From Mobilicoccus caccae (lineage in GTDB: Bacteria; Actinomycetota; Actinomycetes; Actinomycetales; Dermatophilaceae), in the NCBI RefSeq assembly GCF_030161635.1, contig NZ_BSUO01000001.1:1655199-1719198 (forward strand): DNA of 64,000 nt. Direction: 5' to 3'. The position numbers and the translations under genes are program-made. The stretch's first letter is position 1. Each line of letters starts with the position of its first letter. The notes under the pieces are model-generated. The model saw nothing but the letters and a program-made list of their open reading frames with translations. It had not been told where the DNA came from and did no database searches. Below, in pieces: positions 10,093 through 22,709 of this stretch.

Positions 10093-10098
10093 TAGAGT
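10093..10098 (+). promoter_or_regulatory. -10 element (TAGAGT), leaderless NUDIX gene
   Basis: TAGAGT fits TANNNT and lies six bases before the ATG at 10105, with no ribosome-binding site between. This implies a leaderless transcript. Confidence 0.55.
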
Positions 10099-10104
10099 CG
10101 GGAC

Positions 10105-10659
10105 ATGAGCCCCGACATCCGCTACTGCCGGCTCTGCGGCACACCCGTCGAGCGTCGCGTCCCCGAGATGGAGGACCGCGACCGCGCCGTGTGTCCCTCG
10201 TGCGGATACATCGACTACGTCAACCCGATCAACGTGGTCGGCACCATCCCGGTGTGGGACGAGGGCGGTCCGGACGAGCGCATTCTGCTGTGCCGGCGCA
10301 ACATCGAGCCGCGCAAGGGGTACTGGACCGTTCCCGCGGGGTTCCTCGAGCTGGGGGAGTCCATCGGTGACGGGGCCGCCCGCGAGACCCTCGAGGAGGC
10401 CGGCGCCCGCGTCGAGTTGCAAGGCCTGTTCGCGGCCATCGACATCGTGCGGGTGGGGCAGGTGCACATCTTCTTCCGGGCCCGGCTGCTCGACCTCGAC
10501 CTGAGTCCCGGACCCGAGACGGTGGAGAACCTCCTGGTGGGGATCGACGACATCCCCTGGGACGAGCTCGCGTTCCGCACCGTGCGCCGCGGCCTCGAGC
10601 TGTGGGTGGCCGACCGGCGTGAGGGACGGTACGGCGTGCACACCGAGTCGATCACCTGA
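10105..10659 (+). CDS. NUDIX hydrolase with N-terminal zinc ribbon
   Basis: Hydrolyses a nucleoside-diphosphate-linked substrate, which cannot be specified. Residues 8-33 hold a zinc ribbon of two CxxC pairs (CRLC, CPSC). Residues of about 74-96 hold a complete NUDIX box (GFLELGE, then REtLEEAGA). The zinc ribbon directly before the NUDIX fold resembles NADH pyrophosphatase, but the protein is only 184 residues. The leaderless start is supported by the TAGAGT hexamer. Confidence 0.88.
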   Translation: MSPDIRYCRLCGTPVERRVPEMEDRDRAVCPSCGYIDYVNPINVVGTIPVWDEGGPDERILLCRRNIEPRKGYWTVPAGFLELGESIGDGAARETLEEAGARVELQGLFAAIDIVRVGQVHIFFRARLLDLDLSPGPETVENLLVGIDDIPWDELAFRTVRRGLELWVADRREGRYGVHTESIT

Positions 10660-10712
10660 GGTCAGCGCCTCCCCTGATACGGTCGCGCAGGCGCAGACCG
10701 ACGGGAGAGGCG

Positions 10713-11558
10713 ATGAACTGGGGAGAAGCGATCACGCTGGGAGTGGTCCAGGGGCTCACGGAGTTCCTCCCGGTGTCCTCCAGCGCCCACGTGTCGATCG
10801 TGGGGCGACTCTTCGGTGGCACCGATCCGGGTGCCGCGTTCACGGCCATCACCCAGCTGGGCACCGAGGCCGCGGTGCTCGTGTACTTCCGCAAGGACAT
10901 CGCGCGCATCGTCACCCGCTGGTGCAAAGCCCTCGCCGGCACGCTGCCGCACAGCGATCCCGACGTCCGCATGGGGTGGCTCGTCATCGCCGGCACGATC
11001 CCGATCGGCGTGTTCGGGCTCGCCCTGCGCGACCTCATCACCGGCCCGTTCCGCAACCTCTGGGTGACGGCGACGATGCTGCTCGTCTTCGCCATCGTCA
11101 TCTGGATCGCCGACCGCCGCGCCACCCAGACCAAGGAGATCACCGACCTCACGGTCAAGGACGGCATCGCCTACGGGTTCTTCCAGGCCCTGGCGCTCGT
11201 GCCCGGGGTGTCCCGCTCGGGCGGCACCATCGCCGGTGGCCTGTTCATGGGCTACAAGCGTGAGGCGGCCGCCCGGTACGCGTTCCTGCTGGCCATCCCG
11301 GCCGTGCTGCTGTCGGGGTTCGACCAGGTGCTCGACATCGCGGGCGACCCGGTCCAGCCCGCCTGGGCGCAGATCGTGACGGCCACGGTGATCAGCTTCG
11401 TCATCGGGTACGCGGTCATCGCCTGGCTGCTGCGCTACATCTCCACGCACGACTTCACGCCGTTCGTCATCTACCGCATCGTCCTCGCGCTCGTGCTCTT
11501 CGCCCTGCTCGCCACGGGCATCATCCCGGCCACGGACGCCGCTGCCGCCGCGGGCTGA
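10713..11558 (+). CDS. uppP: Undecaprenyl-diphosphatase UppP/BacA
   Basis: Integral membrane phosphatase that recycles undecaprenyl pyrophosphate to the monophosphate carrier for peptidoglycan synthesis; overproduction gives bacitracin resistance in other bacteria. The 281-residue protein carries the two catalytic signatures, QGLTEFLPVSSSAH near the N-terminus and PGVSRSGGTIAGGL in the middle, and about seven hydrophobic segments. The RBS is GGGAGA. A TGATACGGT extended -10 lies near 10675-10683. It is separated from the UvrA-like gene by 82 bases. Confidence 0.95.
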   Translation: MNWGEAITLGVVQGLTEFLPVSSSAHVSIVGRLFGGTDPGAAFTAITQLGTEAAVLVYFRKDIARIVTRWCKALAGTLPHSDPDVRMGWLVIAGTIPIGVFGLALRDLITGPFRNLWVTATMLLVFAIVIWIADRRATQTKEITDLTVKDGIAYGFFQALALVPGVSRSGGTIAGGLFMGYKREAAARYAFLLAIPAVLLSGFDQVLDIAGDPVQPAWAQIVTATVISFVIGYAVIAWLLRYISTHDFTPFVIYRIVLALVLFALLATGIIPATDAAAAAG

Positions 11559-11640
11559 GCGTCTTCGGATTCTGCGCGTCATACCGCACAATGCACGTGT
11601 CGTCCGGTCCGGCGGCCTGCCTCAGCACGGGAGTTCCACG

Positions 11641-14013
<2,373 letters not shown>

Positions 14014-14877
14014 CCCGGAACTCGGTCTCGTCGCCGAGAGCCTCGTAGCCGAGTCGCTCGTAGATGCGGTTGCTCACCGGGTTGGCCTGATCGGTGTAGA
14101 GGCAGACCCGGTGACCGGTGTCGAGCGCCCGCCGGGAGAGCACCGCCACGACGTGTGCCGCGTACCCCCGCCCGCGATGCTCCGCGGGCGTGTAGACGGG
14201 ACCGATGCGCACCACGCCGAAGGTGGGCGGGTTCGCTCCGCTGAGGTGCACGGGCTGCTCACCCACGACCCACAGCCAGAGCTTGCCGTCCGCGATCCCC
14301 TGCAGCACCCGCTCCCGGTCGGCGGGGAGAGCGACCCCGAGCCAGGATGCCGGCCGGCCTGCACGTCGGTGTCGCGGCCGAACTCGTGGATCCACCGCTC
14401 GACCAGGTCGGCGTCGTCCGGCCTCGCCCGTCTCAGCGCTCCGTCGGGGACCCGCGGCGGGAGCAGGCTCCTCACCTCGAACATCCGGGTGTGCATCACC
14501 ACCTCGACGGAGCGATCCGGCCCGGCAGCCTGCGCGCACAGGCGGCGGGCCGCGGCACTGTCCCCGTTCCAGGCCTCCACCACGATGCCGCGGTCGGCCA
14601 AAGCGTCTGCCAGAGCATCGAGGGCAGCCGCAGGCATGGCGGCGACGAACCCGGCGTACGGGGGATGGGTGCGGGTGCGCATGGCGACACCGACGACCTC
14701 GCCCGTGGCGTCCTCCACGGTGGCGAACCAGTAGGGCCCATCAGGCATGCCGTGCACGGCGAAGCGCGCCGCCACGGTCGCGATGACGCTGGTCCGCACG
14801 GGGTCCCCGGCGAGGTGGGCGCCGGCGACATCGAGGAAGGCGCGGGGGTCGCTGTAGAAGGTCGCCTGCATGACGAC

Positions 14878-14883
14878 ACAGTA
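14878..14883 (-). promoter_or_regulatory. -10 element (TACTGT), leaderless GNAT gene
   Basis: Read on the minus strand TACTGT fits TANNNT and stands six bases before the ATG at 14871. No Shine-Dalgarno sequence is present. Confidence 0.5.
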
Positions 14884-14941
14884 GGGAGGTGGCAACCCGT
14901 TGCGCCACGACTTTCGGCAGCGCACGCCGGGTGGTCGAACC

Positions 14942-16212
14942 TCAGCGGCCGGGGCTGCTCATCCCGGCGAGTTTCACCCCGTCCGCCGGCAGCGCCGGCA
15001 GGCGACTCATCGAGTAGTCGAGATCCTGGGGCGGGACCGTCCACTCCCGCACCGACAACTCGGCCACCGTGAGGGCGAGCAGACCGACGACGATGATCTC
15101 GCCCGGGCAGCGGTGCCCCGTGTTGACGTCGGCGCCGCCCTGGGGGACGAAGACCTCGCTGTGCTGCATCTCGGTCTCGAGGAAGCGGGCGGGATCGAAC
15201 GTCTCGGGGTGGTCCCAGTACTCGGGGTCACGCATGGATCCGTAGATGTCGACGAGGACCCGGTCGCCCTTCTTCACCTCGATGCCCTGGTGCTCGAAGT
15301 CCGTGCGTGCCACCGAGGGGAGCAACGGGACGAACGGGTAGTAGCGACGCACCTCTTCGGCGAACGCCTCCGCGACGGGGCCGTCCCACGTGACGCCGCG
15401 CTCGAGGGCTTCGGTGCGGATCTTCTCGCGCCAGGCCGGGTTCTCGTGCAGGGCCTTGGCGGCGAAGGCGGCGAACCGGGCCGTGGCGATCGTGGGCCTG
15501 ATGACGTTCTGCACCTCCACGGCCGTCGTCCTGTCCGACAGGGGCCGGCCGTCCGCATCGACGTGGTCGAGCATCTGCCGGAACGGTGACCCGGCCGGGA
15601 CGTCGAGATCCCCGGCGCGGGCCGCCTTCACCTGCTTCTCGAACCATGCATCGAGCTGGCGGCGACGCAGCCTGTGCCGCACGTACTCCGGACCGATCAC
15701 TCCGAACCCGTCGACGATCTGGCCCTGCCATCGCGCGATCTCGTCCAGCTTCTCCTTCTCGGGGAAAATCCCGCCCACACGACGGCGGCACGTCCGTAGG
15801 CGAGGGTCATGGCGTCGTAGACCGACTGTCCGTCCGACCAGGTGTCGAGGACCCTGCCCACCTCGTCGCGGGCCCGGCTCAGCAGGGCGTCCGAGGCCGC
15901 CGGGTCCATCACGGCGCGAACGAACGTCGCCTTGCGGCGGCGGTGCTGTTCGTCGTCGAGGCCGTGCACCGACCCCTGGCCGAAGAGCCCGCCACGGATG
16001 ACACCGGGCATCGCGCCGTCACGCTTGACCTTGGAGGTGTCGTAGAACAGCCGCACCCCCTCCAGCCCCTTGACGAGGAGGGCATCGCCTCCGACGAACC
16101 GGACGGGCAGACGCCGGTCGGCCGCGGCGTCGCGGGAGCGGGCGCGGAGCCGGTCCTGGAACCGGTATCCGTGACGGACGAAATCGAGGGTGCGATCCAT
16201 GAAGACAGCCAT
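14942..16212 (-). CDS. CYP152-type cytochrome P450 (fatty-acid peroxygenase), one frameshift
   Basis: Heme enzyme resembling the CYP152 family, which uses hydrogen peroxide to hydroxylate or decarboxylate fatty acids without a redox partner. Matching landmarks: LDFVRHGYRF at the N-terminus, GQGSVHGLDDEQHRRRK, RRYYPFVPLLPSVAR, LVDIYGSMRDPEYWDHPE and the heme-thiolate loop GHRCPGE. The frame breaks near 15768 beside a GGG run; one extra base gives 423 residues, the usual CYP152 length. The start is ATG at 16212, with an in-frame ATG at 16200 as alternative. No ferredoxin or reductase gene is adjacent, which fits a peroxygenase. Confidence 0.88.
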
Positions 16213-16369
16213 GAGGTCACTGTTCCGCGTTCGCGCGGACGCGGCCACTTCATGCCGTGCCACGACCCTCGTGAGATCCCGGCTTCGCGGGCGACCGGCG
16301 CGCGGTCCTCGTAGTGTGGGCCGAGGCGCCCCGAGGGCCGGGACGCATCTCTCCCACCAGGGGCGCTGC

Positions 16370-18379
16370 GTGATCTCGACCATGGGCAGGCTGTGGGCCA
16401 CCGTGCGTCCCATCCGGGTCCGCCTCTTCCTCGGTCTGCTCAGCGCGCTGGCGGCCTCGATCGTCGCCCTGCTGATCCCGCAGGTGTTGGAGGGGATGGT
16501 CAACCGGCTCGACGCCGAGGCGACGTCGGCCACCGTGCTCACCGCCGGTGCCGTCGTCCTCGGACTCGGCCTCGTCGAGGCCTCGCTGATCTGGTTGCGT
16601 CGCATCTTCGCGGTCTCCCCGGCGACGATGACCGAGAAGGACATGCGGGTCGGGTTCTACGCCAAGGTCCAGCACATGCCGGTGGCCTTCCACGACCACT
16701 GGGGCTCGGGCCAATTGCTGTCCCGGTCGATGACGGACATCAACCTGATCCGCCGGTGGGTGGCCTTCGGCATGATCATGGTCGTCGCCAGCGCGGTCAC
16801 GATCGTGGTCGGCGTGCTGCTGCTCTTCCGGTCCAGCGCGCTGCTCGCCGCCATCTTCCTGGCGGCTGCCGCACCGGTCACGCTCATCTCCTATCGGTTC
16901 AGCCGGCGCTACCACGCGCTGTCGCGGCTCTCCCAGGACCAGAACGGCGACCTGGCCACCACGATCGAGCAATCCGTGCAGGGGATCCGCGTCCTCAAGG
17001 CCTTCGGCCGGGGCCCGACCGCGCTGGAGCAGTTCAGCGGACAGGCGGACGACCTGCGGCGCACCGAGGTCCGCAAGGCCGACGCCATGGCGCGGTTCGA
17101 CATGGCGATGTTCATGCTTCCCGAACTGGCCCTGGGCGTGGCTCTCTTCGTCGGTCTCCACGAGACGGCGGCCGGCGAGATGAACGTCGGCAGGCTCGCG
17201 AGCTATTTCGCCACCGCGACCCTGGTCATCGGGCCCACCCGCATGCTGGGGCAGTTGCTCGGCATGGCGGTCAACGCCTCCACGGCGCTGGAACGCCACT
17301 ACGAGGTCATGGACGAGGACAATCCCATCACCTCGCCCGAGCCGGCGACTCCGCTCGATCCCGCCCGCATTCGCGGCGAGGTCCGGCTGCAGGGGGTGCG
17401 GTTCCGGTATCCCGACGCGCCCGACCGCGTGCGCGACGTGGTGGCCGGAGCCGATCTGCAGATCCGCCCGGGGGAGACGATGGCGCTCGTCGGTGTCACC
17501 GGGTGCGGCAAGTCGACCCTGCTGCAACTCGTGCCGCGACTGTACGACGTCACCGGTGGCCGGATCACCATCGACGGGATCGACGTCCGTGACATGTCGC
17601 TGGATGACCTGCGCACGATCACCGCGGTCGCCTTCGAGGACGCCACGTTGTTCTCCGACTCGGTACGTTCGAACGTCCTCCTCGGCGCCGACCGGAATCT
17701 CGCCCCTGCCGACCGCGAGGAGCTGCTGCGGCTGGCGCTGGATACCGCCGACGCAGGCTTCGCCTACGCCCTGCCCCGCGGCGTGGACACGCGCATCGGC
17801 GAGGAGGGGATGAGTCTGTCGGGCGGGCAACGACAGCGGCTGGCGCTGGCCCGGGCCATCGCCGCCCGGCCTGCGGTGCTGCTGCTCGACGACCCCCTGT
17901 CGGCGCTCGACACCCGCACCGAGGAGGTCGTCACGGAGCGTCTGCGCCGGGTGCTGGCCGGGACGACGACGCTGATCGTGGCCCACCGCACCTCCACCGT
18001 GTCGCTCGCCGACCGGGTCGCCCTCATGGACGAGGGTCGCATCGTGGCCGTCGGTACCCACGACGAACTGCTCGCCACCTCTGCGCGCTACCGGTACGTC
18101 CTCACCGACCAGGAGCAGGAGGCGCTGCACAACCGCGACATCGCGGCGGTGGCCGGGGAGAGGGGTACGCCGGCAAGGTCGTGGCCGCGCCACCGTCCGA
18201 GGATCCTGGGTCGACAGGAGCGCATCCGTCCGACGACGACCACTCCGACGGCGCCGCCCCCGGCGAAAGCCGACCCGCCGACCGCACGTCGGAGGCCGAC
18301 GACGAGCAGCGAGTGCTGTCCGCTGAAGAGAACCGGGAGTCGCGGCGGCGTTCGATGCGACTGCTCGGCACCCTGCTGA
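16370..18379 (+). CDS. ABC exporter half-transporter 1 (permease-ATPase)
   Basis: Fused transmembrane and ATPase half-transporter. Six hydrophobic segments occupy about residues 15-320; the ATPase follows with Walker A LVGVTGCGKSTLLQL, signature LSGGQRQRLALARA, Walker B VLLLDDPLSAL (Asp-Asp in place of the usual Asp-Glu, so the catalytic Glu is missing) and the H-loop IVAHRTSTVS. That points to a degenerate ATP site, as in heterodimeric exporters. The GTG at 16370 or the ATG at 16382 may be the start. The last 65 residues, overlapping the next gene, look like out-of-frame reading and may reflect another missing base near 18160. Confidence 0.87.
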   Translation: MISTMGRLWATVRPIRVRLFLGLLSALAASIVALLIPQVLEGMVNRLDAEATSATVLTAGAVVLGLGLVEASLIWLRRIFAVSPATMTEKDMRVGFYAKVQHMPVAFHDHWGSGQLLSRSMTDINLIRRWVAFGMIMVVASAVTIVVGVLLLFRSSALLAAIFLAAAAPVTLISYRFSRRYHALSRLSQDQNGDLATTIEQSVQGIRVLKAFGRGPTALEQFSGQADDLRRTEVRKADAMARFDMAMFMLPELALGVALFVGLHETAAGEMNVGRLASYFATATLVIGPTRMLGQLLGMAVNASTALERHYEVMDEDNPITSPEPATPLDPARIRGEVRLQGVRFRYPDAPDRVRDVVAGADLQIRPGETMALVGVTGCGKSTLLQLVPRLYDVTGGRITIDGIDVRDMSLDDLRTITAVAFEDATLFSDSVRSNVLLGADRNLAPADREELLRLALDTADAGFAYALPRGVDTRIGEEGMSLSGGQRQRLALARAIAARPAVLLLDDPLSALDTRTEEVVTERLRRVLAGTTTLIVAHRTSTVSLADRVALMDEGRIVAVGTHDELLATSARYRYVLTDQEQEALHNRDIAAVAGERGTPARSWPRHRPRILGRQERIRPTTTTPTAPPPAKADPPTARRRPTTSSECCPLKRTGSRGGVRCDCSAPC

Positions 18380-20078
18380 GCCCCGTGCGGGGGCGGGTCG
18401 GCGTCCTGGCCGTCATGGTGATCGTCGCTCAGCTGGCCGTCGTCGCCGGCCCGGCGATCATCGCCTGGGGTATCGACAACGCCCTCCCCGCCCTGCTGGC
18501 GGGTGACGCCGGACCCACCCTGTGGGCGACCGCGGCACACGTGGTCGCGGCGATCGTCGGCGGCATCCTGACCTTCGGATACGTGCGCCAGTCGACGGTC
18601 ATCGGTCAGCGGGTGCTGTTGTCCCTGCGGCGGCGGGTGTTCCACGAGACCCAGCGTCTGGATCTGGAGTTCCACGAGCGGTATACCTCTGGCCGGATCG
18701 TCTCCCGTCAGACCTCCGACATGGAGGCGTTGCGCGAGCTGCTCGACTCGGGGATCGACATCATGGTCGGCTCGTTCCTGTCGATGCTGTTCACGGTGCT
18801 GCTGATCCTCGGCATGGACTGGGTGACCGGCGCGGTCATGCTCCTCATGCTCGTGCCGGGGGTGTTGCTCACCGTCTGGTTCCAGAAGCGTTCGCGGGAG
18901 GCCTACCGCGGCATCCGCACGCATTCGGCGCGGCTCATCGTTCACTTCGTCGAGGCGATGACCGGCATTCGCGCGGTCAAGGCCTTCCGCACGGAGGAGC
19001 GCAACCAGGCCACGTACGACGACCTGGCGCAGGCCTACCGGGACGCCTCGCTGCGGTCGATCATGATCTTCGGCATCTACCAGCCGTCGCTGCGCATCCT
19101 GGCGAACGCGACGATCGCGGTCGTGCTCGTCGTCGGTGGGTTCCGCGTACTCGGGGAGATCTGCAGGTGGGCGTGCTCGTGGCCTTGGTCATCTACGCGC
19201 GCCGCTTCTTCCAGCCCATCGACGAGATCGCCAACTTCTACAACACGTTCCAGTCGGCGGTGGCGGCGCTCGAGAAGATCGCGGCGTTGTTGGCCGAGAC
19301 GCCCGCGGTCCGTGACCCCGAGGTGCCGACCGCACTGCCCAGAGCGCGCGGCCAGATCGACTTCGAGGACGCCGCGTTCCGATACTCGGCGACCGGGCCG
19401 CTGGTACTCAAACCGGTCGACCTGCACATTCCTGCAGGTCAGACGGTTGCCCTCGTCGGGCGAACAGGGGCCGGCAAGTCGACGATCGCCAAGCTCATCG
19501 CCCGGTTCTACGACGTGACGCAGGGGAGTGTCCACCTCGACGGCATCGACGTGCGCGAACTCACGGGGGAGGACCTGACTCGCAGCGTGGTGATGGTGAC
19601 CCAGGAGGCGTACCTGTTCTCGGGCACGGTCGCCGAGAACATCGAGCTCGGACGGCCGGGGGCGAGCCGGGCCGACATCGAGGCCGCGGCCGACGCGATC
19701 GGTGCGGGGGAGTTCATCCGTGCTCTGCCCGAGGGCTTCGACACCGACGTCAACAAGCGCGGCGGACGCGTGTCGGCAGGCCAACGACAACTCATCTCCT
19801 TCGCCCGGGCCTTCCTCGCCGACCCCTCGGTGCTCATCCTCGACGAGGCGACGAGTTCGCTGGACATCCCCTCCGAACGGCAGGTCCAGGAGGGCCTGAC
19901 CTCGCTGCTCGGCTCACGGACGGCCGTCATCATCGCCCACCGGCTCTCGACGGTGATGATCGCCGACCGGGTGCTCGTGGTCCACGACGGTCGCGTCGTC
20001 GAGGACGGATCTCCGGAGGAACTCATCGCTGCCGGAGGCCGGTTCGCCGCCCTCTACCGGGCGTGGCAGCTGGCGTGA
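18181..20078 (+). CDS. ABC exporter half-transporter 2 (permease-ATPase), one frameshift
   Basis: Partner of the preceding gene. A 55-residue acidic N-terminal tail leads into six membrane segments and an ATPase with Walker [16 protein letters not shown], the [14 protein letters not shown] signature, Walker [12 protein letters not shown] (intact catalytic Glu) and the H-loop IIAHRLSTV. The frame breaks near 19160 in GGGG; one base restores [13 protein letters not shown] and a 632-residue protein. Canonical and degenerate ATP sites complement each other across the pair, as in actinobacterial heterodimeric exporters. The GTG start at 18181 is uncertain because the frame is also open upstream. 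Confidence 0.87.
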
Positions 20079-20090
20079 CAGGTTGTCCCC

Positions 20091-20951
20091 ATGCCGAGTT
20101 TCATCGCCGACGACGACCACCGGATCAGCTACCTGAGCCTGGGGGAGGGGGAGCCCCTGATCCTCGTGCCGGGTGGCCCCGGCCGTGATGCCGCCTACCT
20201 GGAAGATCTCGGCGGTTTCGCGCCGGGGACCGGACGCCGACTCGTGATCCTCGAGCCGAGGGGTACCGGCGGTAGCCGCGGCGAGGGGTCGTCCCTGCAG
20301 GCAGGAGCCCCCGCCGAACGGATCGCCGCCGACATCGAGGGGTTGCGTCGGCACCTGGGCCTGGAGACGTTCGATCTCGTGGGTCACTCCGCCGGGTGCG
20401 CGGTGGCCTACCTCTACGCCGTCGATCACCAGGATCGGCTGCGCCGGTTGGTCCTGCTCACCCCGTCGGGACGGATGATCGGGGTGGAACCGTCCCAGCA
20501 GGAGAGCGAGCGACAGGTCGAGCGGCGCCGGGATGCTCCGTGGTACGAGCAGGCCCGCGAAGCCCTCGACCTGGTGGCCACGACGGGGTGGACGGACACC
20601 CCCCGTGAGGCGACGTACCCCCTCTACTACGGGCCGTGGACCCGGGCGGCTCGCGCACACGCCGCTGCACAGGAATCACAGCTGAACAGAACGGCGATGG
20701 ACACGTTCTGGTCGGGCCCGACCGACCGCGACGCCCTGCGCGGCAGGTTGGCGTCCGTCACCACTCCGGTCCACGTCGTCGTGGGTGAGTTCGACCTCGT
20801 CTCGGGTCCGGACTCGGGTCCGCGCATCGCGGAGCTGTTCCCCGATGCCCAGCTGCACGTGCTCACGGGGATGTCGCACTACCCGTGGATCGACGACCCT
20901 GACGCGTTCGTCGCCTGCATGCGGGGCATCCTCACCGCTGCGGAGTCGTGA
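20091..20951 (+). CDS. Alpha/beta hydrolase, proline-iminopeptidase-like
   Basis: Serine hydrolase of 286 residues. Visible are the oxyanion region PGGPGRD, the nucleophile elbow GHSAGCAVAYL, the probable acid in VVGEFDLVSGP and the catalytic His in GMSHYPWID. Spacing and the PGGPG motif fit the proline iminopeptidase group (S33), but the substrate is unknown. It begins 13 bases after the ABC pair and may be co-transcribed. Its 3' end overlaps the convergent panE-like gene by 20 bases. Confidence 0.85.
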   Translation: MPSFIADDDHRISYLSLGEGEPLILVPGGPGRDAAYLEDLGGFAPGTGRRLVILEPRGTGGSRGEGSSLQAGAPAERIAADIEGLRRHLGLETFDLVGHSAGCAVAYLYAVDHQDRLRRLVLLTPSGRMIGVEPSQQESERQVERRRDAPWYEQAREALDLVATTGWTDTPREATYPLYYGPWTRAARAHAAAQESQLNRTAMDTFWSGPTDRDALRGRLASVTTPVHVVVGEFDLVSGPDSGPRIAELFPDAQLHVLTGMSHYPWIDDPDAFVACMRGILTAAES

Positions 20952-21875
20952 GGCGGGCACCCGCCTCGGTCAGCCCGCGCAGCGCCCACGCGGCCGCCTG
21001 GTTGTACGGCGTGGCGATGCCGTGCTTGCGTCCGAGGTCGACGACGGTCCCGCCGAACAGGTCGACCTCGGTGGTGCGGCCGGCCTCGACGTCCTGGCGC
21101 ATCGAGGTCCAACCGTCCGCCGGCTGACCGGCGAGCACCTGCTCCCAGCGGGCGACGTCCTCGGCGTCGAGGGCAACGCCCTCGACGGCCGCGACGGCCA
21201 GGACCTCGTGGATGAGGGCCAGCATGAGGTCCCGGGTGCCGCCGGGGTCGCGCAGAGCGCCGTACCCCGAGCGGGTGAGGGCGGTGGCCTGGTTGGCGCC
21301 GACGTTGACCATGAACTTCCACCACATGGCGTGCCGCATGTCGACCGGCGTGGTCCACGCCAACCCGGCTCTGTCGAGGGCCTTCTGAACGCGCAGCACG
21401 TCGGCGCTCGGGTCTGTGTTGTCGGCCTCGCCGAAGTCGAGGCGTCCGACCTGGGTCCAGAGCACGCCACGCTCGCCGTCGCGGCGGGCGTCCATGGCAA
21501 GGGCGATGCACAGCAGGACGTGGGCCTGCGGAAACCGCGCCGCGATGGTGTCTTCGCTGGTCAAGCCGTTCAATACCGAGAGGATCACCGTGCCGTCGCC
21601 GACGAGCGGAGCCAGGTCGTCCAGGGCCTCGTCCAGGTGGTGGCTCTTGACCGCCACGACGACGAGGTCGACGGGGAGTCCGAGGTCGACGGCGTGATCA
21701 CCGGCACGTCCAGCCGGCGCCCGTTGACGGTCAGGCCGGGGTTGCGGAGTCGGTCGGCGCGGAGCCCGGAGGCGACGAGGCACGTCGACAGGCCGCCGGT
21801 GCTGAAGTGGTCGGCGTACATGGCGCCCATGGCTCCTGCCCCGAGGACGGCCACGGTGGAGATCTCGGAGGTCAT
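20932..21875 (-). CDS. panE: 2-dehydropantoate 2-reductase (KPR/ApbA family), one frameshift
   Basis: NADPH-dependent ketopantoate reductase family, 314 residues after adding one base near 21690. The N-terminus has the Rossmann motif VAVLGAGAMGAMYADH, then VDLVVVAVKSHHLDEAL with the conserved Lys, and NGL (from VLSVLNGLTS). The C-terminal domain has the WWKFMVNVGANQATAL motif. Several paralogues of this family act on other 2-keto acids, so the pantothenate role is probable, not proven. The gene is leaderless: TAGAGT lies six bases before the ATG. Confidence 0.84.
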
Positions 21876-21881
21876 GGCGGC

Positions 21882-21887
21882 ACTCTA
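21882..21887 (-). promoter_or_regulatory. -10 element (TAGAGT), leaderless panE
   Basis: On the minus strand TAGAGT is separated from the ATG at 21875 by six bases. It lies in the 18-base gap between divergent panE and the methyltransferase gene. Confidence 0.5.
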
Positions 21888-21893
21888 GGTCCC

Positions 21894-22562
21894 ATGGGTA
21901 TCCGGGGGATCGTGCCGAGATGGGGGAGTCGCCTCGCCGGCGCCGTGGCCGAGGTCAACGCCAGGCACCCCTGGAGCCACAACGACCACTTTCATCCGTG
22001 GATCGTCAGTCGCCTGCCTGCGCGGCGGGAGCGGGCGCTCGACATCGGTTGCGGCCGGGGCGAACTGCTCGGTGTCCTGGCCGATCACGTGCGCCACGTC
22101 GTCGGCATCGACACTGATCAGGCCATGTGCGAAGCGGCCGCTCGCAGGCACGCCGGTCTGGCGAACATCAGGGTCGAGAACGCGACACCCGCGGAGGTCT
22201 CGGGGACGTTCGACGTCGTCACGATGGTCGCCGTGCTGCACCACCTCGACCTGGAGAGCGCCCTCACCGACGTCCGAGGGCTGCTCGCCCCCGGCGGCCG
22301 CTTCCTCTGCATCGGTCTCGCGCAGCCGGCCTCGGTCACCGACCACGTATGGGACGCGGCATCCATGCTGACCAATCCGGTCATCGGGTACGTCAAGCAT
22401 CCGTGGGTGTCGAACGCCGGGCCGCAGCCGGATCCGTTCCCGGTCGCCGACCCACTCACGACCTTCGCGGAGATCGCCACCGCAGCGCAGCGGCTCATGC
22501 CGGGGGCGCATCTGCGGCGCCGGCTCGGTTTTCGCTACACGCTCGAATGGACGGAGCAGTGA
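21894..22562 (+). CDS. SAM-dependent class I methyltransferase
   Basis: A 222-residue methyltransferase of the methyltransferase-11/25 type. Motif I is LDIGCGRGELLGVLADH, followed by the acidic VVGIDTDQAM, motif IV FDVVTMVAVLHHLDLE and LAPGGRFLCIGLA. The substrate is unknown. The ATG at 21894 is chosen as the last start before conserved sequence; upstream starts would overlap the divergent panE promoter. No clear RBS is seen. Confidence 0.84.
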   Translation: MGIRGIVPRWGSRLAGAVAEVNARHPWSHNDHFHPWIVSRLPARRERALDIGCGRGELLGVLADHVRHVVGIDTDQAMCEAAARRHAGLANIRVENATPAEVSGTFDVVTMVAVLHHLDLESALTDVRGLLAPGGRFLCIGLAQPASVTDHVWDAASMLTNPVIGYVKHPWVSNAGPQPDPFPVADPLTTFAEIATAAQRLMPGAHLRRRLGFRYTLEWTEQ

Positions 22563-22665
22563 CGTCGCGGTCTGCAACCGTGTGAAGCCGGGTGGCGATC
22601 TCGAGGCGCTCGCGTTGACCCGGGCCCGACAGGGGCCCTTGCCGGGAGAAGCCCAGCTGAAAGAA

Positions 22666-22695
22666 TGGCCATAATAGAGTGTCGAATTGTGGCCA
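22666..22695. promoter_or_regulatory. Paired TGGCCA palindromes flanking an AT-rich -10-like box
   Basis: TGGCCA occurs at 22666-22671 and again at 22690-22695, flanking ATAATAGAGT. The pair stands just upstream of the antitoxin start at 22710, where type II antitoxins usually bind to repress their own operon. The operator role is inferred. Confidence 0.4.
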
Positions 22696-22709
22696 CAGGG
22701 GGTCTCTCG

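Noticed and set aside
18181-18379. Natural C-terminal tail of the first ABC half-transporter
   Set aside because: Its Arg/Pro/Thr-rich sequence is the out-of-frame reading of the second gene's N-terminus; considered an artefact pending resequencing.
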